Assembly: GCA_051155755.1 (NCBI GenBank)
Contig: DAXETY010000167.1
Location: 1 to 38,394, forward strand
Direction: 5' to 3'
Length of the DNA stretch: 38,394 nucleotides
From: DAXETY01 sp051155755
GTDB lineage: Bacteria > Desulfobacterota > Desulfobacteria > Desulfobacterales > SG8-13
In this document: piece after piece, positions 34,261 through 38,394 of the stretch
How positions within the stretch are numbered: position 1 is the stretch's first letter
How the letters are laid out: each line of letters begins with the position of its first letter
The notes under the pieces: generated by a model
The model's database searches: none
What the model saw: only the letters and a program-made list of their open reading frames with translations
Told to the model about the DNA's origin: nothing
Translations under genes and position numbers: made by a program

Positions 34261-34344
34261 TCACCCGCATTGGCCTCCTTTGGCCGCCTGCGCATAACGG
34301 CTTTGGACAATTTGAAGAATGACTTCGGCGGATTCTTTTCTCAT
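34261..34344 (-). CDS. 27-residue open frame coupled to the transglutaminase-like gene; possible arsM remnant
   Basis: The ATG overlaps the stop of the upstream gene (TGATGA). The peptide MRKESAEVILQIVQSRYAQA, then AKGGQCG, resembles the extreme N-terminus of arsenite methyltransferases (ArsM: V-x-x-x-Y-A-x-x-A ... G-G-x-C-C). No continuation is found in other frames, so it is either a truncated arsM remnant or an unrelated small peptide. Confidence 0.3.
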   Translation of the reverse strand: MRKESAEVILQIVQSRYAQAAKGGQCG

Positions 34345-34952
34345 CAGGCTACACTTTCAGCGGATATCCGGGCCTTCAGGAGCGCAATTCCCTCTTCGCG
34401 CGCCTTGAGTATGGTTTTCAGGTCGATGCCCTGAAGCTCCCTGCGGGACAAAATAGAATCGTGGAGGGCCTTGCGATACCGCAGGTATTCCTCCTTGGCG
34501 GATATGTCGGCGGAAACCTCTTCCGTATGCAGAAAATCATCGATGGACCGATTTTTGCCGTTGCGGTTTCCCTCGGTCAGATCGACGCGGACCCCGTCGC
34601 CGGCCAGAAAGCAGTGCACCATCGGCACGTAGGGCAGACCGTATCTGGCCAGAACAGCGCCGGTTCCGGTGACGAGCGCTTCGGTCATCGCATAGATTCC
34701 GATGGCCTTGCCGATCGGCAGCCCCAGCTCCCGGGCCAGGGTGGCGATCACCGCATGCTTGGTCGTGCAGGAGCCGAAGCCTTCCTTGAACAGAATCATC
34801 AGGTTGTCGCGATCGGAATTGTAGCCGTAGGGCAGACGGCGGACATAGCGGCAAGCTTCCCTGAAACGGGTGATGCCGAGGTCGAGAAACCGTGCGGATA
34901 CAGCTCCGTCGCCGCTAATCGTTTTTTCGGGAAAATCATTTATTTTATCCAT
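34344..34952 (-). CDS. Transglutaminase-like superfamily protein
   Basis: A 202-residue soluble protein with a papain-like triad: Cys62 in EGFGSCTTKHAVIATLARELG (the nucleophile helix of the transglutaminase-like fold), His113 in VPMVHCFLAG, Asp124 in VRVDLTEGNRNG. The family includes proteases, amidases and cross-linking enzymes; this compact form has no added domain or signal peptide. The C-terminal third is charged and helical. It lies between arsC (177 bp upstream) and phnD, with its own terminator downstream. No Shine-Dalgarno is seen before ATG 34952; a GTTGGTC direct repeat (34957-34963, 34970-34976) is there instead. Role in the arsenic/phosphate setting unknown. Confidence 0.75.
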   Translation of the reverse strand: MDKINDFPEKTISGDGAVSARFLDLGITRFREACRYVRRLPYGYNSDRDNLMILFKEGFGSCTTKHAVIATLARELGLPIGKAIGIYAMTEALVTGTGAVLARYGLPYVPMVHCFLAGDGVRVDLTEGNRNGKNRSIDDFLHTEEVSADISAKEEYLRYRKALHDSILSRRELQGIDLKTILKAREEGIALLKARISAESVA

Positions 34953-35129
34953 GATCGTTGGTCATACGTGTTGGTCGGCTCACGACGACTGCAGGCTGCC
35001 GCTCTGGTAGATGCGAGGGCATGTTCAATCGCAGCCGGAATTGACAATAATCATTCAACATGACAAAGCCAGGCGAATCTGAGGTCCTGCGGCGGCCTTG
35101 TTCCGGCATGGGAACGGTGCAAACCGGCG

Positions 35130-35585
35130 TTACTCTCGCATCAGCGTCTTGAAGGAAAATGTTCCCTCCCCGGGGTCGAGGATCCAGCGTTTGATCATGT
35201 CGCGGATTTCGCGAACTTTTGCCAATTTTTCATCCGGCGTGCCTGTCGCCGCGGCCGGATCCGGGAAGGGCCAAAACCACCGCTGGGTGATGCCGGGGAA
35301 AACCGGGCATTGATGTTCCGAATCATGGCAGACCGTAATCACATGGCTGTAGAGCCTTCCCTGTTTGAACAATTCAAACACGCTCTGCGGCTTCTTGTCG
35401 CTCAGATCGATGCCTTCTTCTTTCATCACCTTCACCACCAGCGGATTGACGCTTTCAGCCGGTGCCAGACCGGCGCTTTCGATCTCGAAGTCATCTGCAA
35501 AATACCGCCGCAGGTAGGCTTCCGCGATCTGGCTTCTCCCACTGTTGTGCCGGCAGATAAACAGAACCTTTGTTTTGGAGCCCAT
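35130..35585 (-). CDS. arsC: Arsenate reductase, thioredoxin-coupled (low-molecular-weight phosphatase fold)
   Basis: It reduces arsenate to arsenite in the cytoplasm, using a Cys triad and thioredoxin. The 151 residues have the P-loop CRHNSGRS (Cys11, Arg17), and the redox pair Cys86 and Cys93 in VCHDSEHQCPVFPG at the S. aureus/B. subtilis ArsC spacing. The Asp loop PDPAAATG is present. The ATG at 35585 follows GGGAGG; a TTG two codons upstream is less likely. It is separated from the trx-acr3-arsR genes by 341 bp with a Pho-like box, so it can be transcribed on its own. Arsenite made here would leave through ACR3. Confidence 0.94.
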   Translation of the reverse strand: MGSKTKVLFICRHNSGRSQIAEAYLRRYFADDFEIESAGLAPAESVNPLVVKVMKEEGIDLSDKKPQSVFELFKQGRLYSHVITVCHDSEHQCPVFPGITQRWFWPFPDPAAATGTPDEKLAKVREIRDMIKRWILDPGEGTFSFKTLMRE

Positions 35586-35710
35586 CCGCAATCCTCCCTT
35601 TCCGGAACCTTTTTACCATTGCAGGCTTCGTTGGACGTTCGCAAGCGGCATCAAACCGCTTTGAAGCGAAGCCGATTTTACCTGGCGCGCTCAAGTCAAT
35701 AGGCCCCTTG

Positions 35711-35727
35711 TGTTACGATCGTGTTAG
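35711..35727 (-). promoter_or_regulatory. Pho-box-like direct repeat upstream of arsC
   Basis: On the minus strand CTAACA (35722-35727) and GTAACA (35711-35716) are 11 bp apart; AATCAT (35733-35738) is a weak third slot. The arrangement and the GTAACA half are the same as upstream of phnD. A -10-like TATTGA follows about 10 bp further. Confidence 0.5.
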
Positions 35728-35815
35728 CGAAAATGATTTTTCCCAAGATTTGGTACAAAACCGTTGAAAAGACATGCACTCATCGTTTTCCAGTGTGCGA
35801 GCATGCCTGCAGAAA

Positions 35816-35896
35816 CCGCTGGAGGACCTCCAGCGGATGGTAAACCGGCTGCGGCAGCCGGTGTTGAAACTGCAGCCGGCGGCTGAGGCCGCCGGC
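35816..35896. repeat. Three consecutive GC-rich hairpins between trx and arsC
   Basis: Three perfect inverted repeats stand in a row: CCGCTGGAGG/CCTCCAGCGG (35816-35836), ACCGGCTGC/GCAGCCGGT (35844-35862) and GCCGGCGGC/GCCGCCGGC with loop TGAG (35875-35896). The sequences differ from each other. They lie just after the thioredoxin gene and may end or stabilise its transcript; no long T run follows. Confidence 0.75.
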
Positions 35897-35926
35897 GTCG
35901 ATCGTCCGGATGCTCGCGCGCCGGGT

Positions 35927-36328
35927 TCACTTCCCGGCTTTGCCGGGCACGCCGAGCTTCTCTAACGTGGCCACGATGCTTTTTTTATCCATGAAACCCA
36001 CGTGGCGCAAAACCTCCTTTCCCGTCGCATCGTAAAAAATCTGGGTGGGGATGGCCCGGATGCCGAAACGCTCCACCTGCCGGCGATGCTCCCAGACATC
36101 GATGAAAATGATCGACGCCCGGCCGGTGTATTCCTTCTTGAGCTCTGCCAGAATCGGCGCCATCATCTTGCAGGGGATGCATTTGTCGGCGCCGAGATCC
36201 ACCAGGGTGACCATGCCGGGAGTGGGGACCGGCGGAACGGCGGCCTGCCGGGAATCGTCGGCAAGCGCCGCCGCCCCCGAGGCGGCAATCAGCGGTAAAA
36301 CCAAAAGCATCATGACGTATTTTGTCAT
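35927..36328 (-). CDS. Exported thioredoxin-fold protein
   Basis: The 133 residues start with a Sec signal (MLLVLPLIAASGAAALA) and then a thioredoxin fold with active site Cys50-Ile-Pro-Cys53 (ADKCIPCKMM) and the cis-Pro in IRAIPTQIFYD. The ATG at 36328 is chosen over a longer frame from 36406 because AAGGA and the signal peptide match it. It is encoded between acr3 and arsC. Export means it cannot itself reduce cytoplasmic ArsC, despite the context; a periplasmic thiol role or a tethered form is more likely. CIPC resembles small thioredoxins of ars clusters in sulfate reducers. Confidence 0.88.
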   Translation of the reverse strand: MTKYVMMLLVLPLIAASGAAALADDSRQAAVPPVPTPGMVTLVDLGADKCIPCKMMAPILAELKKEYTGRASIIFIDVWEHRRQVERFGIRAIPTQIFYDATGKEVLRHVGFMDKKSIVATLEKLGVPGKAGK

Positions 36329-36409
36329 GAGTATCCTTCGTTGACTGTTGTTTGGCGGCGGATCGGCGTCGAACCGGATGAGGTTACATCCGGGTTTTCC
36401 TGCCATCGC

Positions 36410-37501
36410 CTACGGCTTGCACGCAACGTGGCACACGCCGGTGGGAGTCGTCACCGCGTAAGGGAAATATTTGCGCTTGAACCACAGGGCCACGTTGACG
36501 AGGGCAATGAGCACCGGCACCTCCACCAGGGGGCCGATCACCGCGGCGAAAGCCTCGCCGGAGTTGATCCCGAACACGGCCACGGCCACGGCAATGGCCA
36601 GCTCGAAATTGTTGGAGGCCGCGGTAAACGACAAGGTGGTGGTCTGCTCGTAGGTGGCCCCCAGCTTGGTGGACATGAAAAAGCTGATCAGAAACATCAC
36701 CAGAAAATAGATGCACAACGGTACGGCGATGCGCACCACATCCAGGGGCAGTTTGACGATGTATTCGCCCTTCAGGGAAAACATCACCACGATCGTGAAC
36801 AGCAGGGCGATCAGGGTGATTGGACTGATTTTGGGGATGAAGCGTTCGTGATACCACTGCTCGCCCTTTATCTTGAGCCCGATGATGCGGGTGATCAGCC
36901 CGGCGATGAACGGAATGCCCAGATAGATGAAGACGCTTTCGGCGATCTGGCCGATGGTGATGTCGACGACGGCCCCTTCGATGCCGAACCATCCCGGCAG
37001 AATGGTGATGAAAAACCAGGCGTAGACGGAAAAGAACAGCACCTGAAAAATGGAGTTGAAGGCCACCAGACCGGCGCAGTATTCGGCGTCGCCCTCGGCC
37101 AGGTCGTTCCAGACCAGCACCATGGCGATGCAGCGCGCCAGGCCGATCATGATCAGCCCGACCATGTATTCGTGATGACCGGAAAGAAAGGCGATGGCCA
37201 GCAGAAACATCAGGATCGGTCCGATGACCCAGTTCTGGACCAGCGACAAAGCCAGGATCTTGGCATCCCGGAAGACAAAGCCCAGTTTTTCGTAACGCAC
37301 CTTGGCCAGCGGCGGATACATCATCAGGATCAGACCCACGGCGATGGGGATATTGGTGGTGCCCACCTGGAAGATGTTGATGAAATCCCGCACGCCGGGA
37401 ACCAGATAGCCGCCGAACACCCCGACGGCCATGGCCAGAAAGATCCAAAGGGTCAGAAAGCGGTCCAGAAAACTTAAGCTCTTGATGGTCGAATCGGTCA
37501 T
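36410..37501 (-). CDS. acr3: Arsenite efflux permease, ACR3 family
   Basis: It expels arsenite across the inner membrane, driven by proton exchange. The 363 residues have ten helices and the essential residues of the family: Cys124 in GLARCIAMVLVWN (helix 4) and Glu in NSGEAFAAVIGPLVEVPV (helix 9). Phylogenetic subclass (ACR3(1) or (2)) cannot be fixed by eye. GGGGAGG lies before the ATG at 37501, 39 bp after arsR. The next gene, the exported thioredoxin, starts 81 bp downstream. Confidence 0.95.
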   Translation of the reverse strand: MTDSTIKSLSFLDRFLTLWIFLAMAVGVFGGYLVPGVRDFINIFQVGTTNIPIAVGLILMMYPPLAKVRYEKLGFVFRDAKILALSLVQNWVIGPILMFLLAIAFLSGHHEYMVGLIMIGLARCIAMVLVWNDLAEGDAEYCAGLVAFNSIFQVLFFSVYAWFFITILPGWFGIEGAVVDITIGQIAESVFIYLGIPFIAGLITRIIGLKIKGEQWYHERFIPKISPITLIALLFTIVVMFSLKGEYIVKLPLDVVRIAVPLCIYFLVMFLISFFMSTKLGATYEQTTTLSFTAASNNFELAIAVAVAVFGINSGEAFAAVIGPLVEVPVLIALVNVALWFKRKYFPYAVTTPTGVCHVACKP

Positions 37502-37540
37502 AAAACCTCCCCGGGGGCGGTATTCGATCTAGCGGAGTTT

Positions 37541-37945
37541 TCAGATGACCGCCTGCGGTTCCCGTTTTTTAGCAACGCGGTCGGGCCGGAATTGGCGGCT
37601 GCACAGCTGTTCCGGATCGATTTTCAGAATTTCCTCCAGACGCCGGCGGTCCTCCACAGATTGCCGGCTGCCGGCAAACGATTGCAGAATCCACGCCAGG
37701 GCATCGGCAGCCTGCGCCGTCGCGTCCGCATCGGCCAGGCGATAGTACATCCAGCGCCCCTGTTTGCGGCTTTCGATCAGGCGCGCATTCCGAAGAATGG
37801 ACAGATGCTTGGAAACGGTGGAAGGCGCAAGACCCAGCAGTTCGATCAACTGGCACACACACAGCTGCCGTCCTTGCAGCGCCCCCAGTATGCGTATCCG
37901 GCCCTCATCGGCCAGTGCCTTTGCGGTTCTGACAAGATGTCTCAT
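37541..37945 (-). CDS. arsR: ArsR/SmtB-family arsenite-responsive repressor
   Basis: This is a winged-helix repressor that leaves DNA on binding arsenite. The 134 residues hold the As(III) site Cys29-Val-Cys31 (QLCVCQLIELL) in the helix before the recognition helix (APSTVSKHLSILRNARLI), and the wing GRWMYYRL. A third Cys in the C-terminus (EQLCSRQF) might complete the site. The ATG at 37945 has no Shine-Dalgarno; the leader carries a palindrome instead. It is the first gene of arsR-acr3-trx. Confidence 0.93.
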   Translation of the reverse strand: MRHLVRTAKALADEGRIRILGALQGRQLCVCQLIELLGLAPSTVSKHLSILRNARLIESRKQGRWMYYRLADADATAQAADALAWILQSFAGSRQSVEDRRRLEEILKIDPEQLCSRQFRPDRVAKKREPQAVI

Positions 37946-37953
37946 ATATTTAT

Positions 37954-37963
37954 ATTTCGAAAT
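37954..37963. promoter_or_regulatory. Candidate ArsR operator
   Basis: A perfect palindrome ATTTCGAAAT, extended by A/T on both sides, is 8 bp before the arsR ATG and about 13-24 bp after the predicted start point. It is in the usual place for ArsR autoregulation. Confidence 0.5.
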
Positions 37964-37983
37964 TTAACGAATTATGCTTGGCG

Positions 37984-38012
37984 TAAATATATCTTCAAAA
38001 TTCAGCTGTCAA
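37984..38012 (-). promoter_or_regulatory. Sigma-70 promoter of the arsR operon
   Basis: The minus strand has TTGACA (38007-38012), a 17-bp spacer and TATTTA (37984-37989). The start would be near 37977. Confidence 0.75.
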
Positions 38013-38073
38013 CCCGAAAGCCCGGTTTTTAGCGATCGCTTTAAAAACGCGCTTCAAACGTCCCAACTTGGAT

Positions 38074-38394
38074 CTTGGGGTCGGGCCATCCCAACCTATC
38101 TTAGATCTTAGATCTTGGGGTCGGGCCATCCCAAGTGCTTAATATAAATATCTTGGGGTCGGGCCATCTCAAGTGCTTAATATAATAACGAATGCCGTTT
38201 AAAATTTGCGTTTTTTTGGCTCTATATCCGCTTTTTTGAACTCAAAAAGCGCATAATAGGGAACCGCAAAAGGTCCGGTTCCCAATATGCTCCGATTTAG
38301 CGGCAAGCCCCGGCATCGAAAAAATGTTGCGCATTGTCCCACAAACCGTCCCTACTCTCTCGAAACCTGGTGCCCATATTTGCTTATAACGCCG
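38074..38394 (+). repeat. RAYT-type repeat module, copy B (runs off the window)
   Basis: Three REP hairpins CTTGGGGTCGGGCCATCYCA at 38074-38095, 38114-38135 and 38152-38173 are each followed by short A/T sequence. Then comes the same module as copy A, including the A/T hairpin at 38222-38259 and the start of the second hairpin at the edge (CTTATAACGCCG). The rest of the element, possibly with a transposase gene, would lie to the right. Confidence 0.85.

Noticed and set aside
33987..34310. 107-codon open frame on the minus strand upstream of phnD
   Set aside because: It runs across a good Rho-independent terminator at 34014-34034, has no ribosome site and no recognisable protein features.
34957..34976. 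GTTGGTC direct repeat just upstream of the transglutaminase-like start
   Set aside because: The spacing is 13 bp, not 11, and it lacks the TAACA hexamer, so it was not counted as a Pho-like box.
35041..35062. TTGACAATAATCATTCAA, a possible second FadR-like site
   Set aside because: Only one half matches the TGAATGA arm and it is not next to a fatty-acid gene.
1..38394. CRISPR array or phage genes
   Set aside because: No regularly spaced repeats with unique spacers and no cas, capsid, terminase or integrase-like proteins were found.

Overview
The window looks like chromosome of a sulfate-reducing deltaproteobacterium (Desulfobacterota, most like the Desulfobacteraceae/Desulfosarcinaceae). 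The main reasons are a complete qrcABCD operon (the quinone reductase complex of sulfate reducers), a haem-lyase pair (ResB/CcsB) directly upstream of it, a FadN-type beta-oxidation operon, and a rich load of dispersed palindromic repeats. No taxonomic search was possible, so this rests on gene content only. Almost every gene is on the minus strand; the exceptions are the first efflux gene, the UvrD-like helicase and tRNA-Ala.

Layout. 1-1552: a TolC/NodT-type outer-membrane efflux lipoprotein, cut by the window start. 1514-2546: a REP-associated tyrosine transposase (RAYT) with paired GGGGTCGGGCCA repeats on both sides in opposite orientation. 2557-6289: a fatty-acid beta-oxidation operon (multifunctional 3-hydroxyacyl-CoA dehydrogenase/enoyl-CoA hydratase, then thiolase) with a strong promoter whose start point is covered by a FadR-like palindrome. 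6723-9615: two signalling genes, a membrane PAS/HD-GYP protein and a protein with cNMP-binding-like and PilZ domains. 9724-13707: comEC and murA. 13804-22149: resB-ccsB-qrcA-qrcB-qrcC-qrcD plus a 55-residue membrane protein, closed by a clear terminator. 22822-23319: a small coiled-coil/winged-helix protein with its own promoter and terminator. 23695-25656: a UvrD-family helicase. 25699-26087: two copies of a ~120-bp palindrome. 26086-29241: an AMMECR1-domain protein, two zinc-ribbon proteins and the PpiD folding factor. 29477-29640: tRNA-Ala(GGC) with promoter and terminator.

The last 8.7 kb is an accessory block. It holds a PhnCDE-type ABC transporter (phnD, phnC and two permeases), a transglutaminase-like protein, a thioredoxin-coupled arsenate reductase, a periplasmic thioredoxin, an ACR3 arsenite exporter and an ArsR regulator. 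The block is bracketed by two directly repeated copies of a ~250-bp module that starts with the same GGGGTCGGGCCA repeat as the RAYT flanks, and one copy lies just beyond tRNA-Ala. phnD and arsC each have upstream direct repeats of a TAACA-like hexamer at 11-bp spacing, the geometry of a PhoB/PhoP box. This suggests that the oxyanion importer and arsenate detoxification answer to the same phosphate-starvation signal, while arsR-acr3-trx has a separate promoter with an ArsR-type palindrome.

The most unusual items are the RAYT-linked repeat family at three loci, the shared Pho-like boxes in the phn-ars block, the unannotated 55-residue protein at the end of the qrc operon, and the transglutaminase-like gene between ars and phn.
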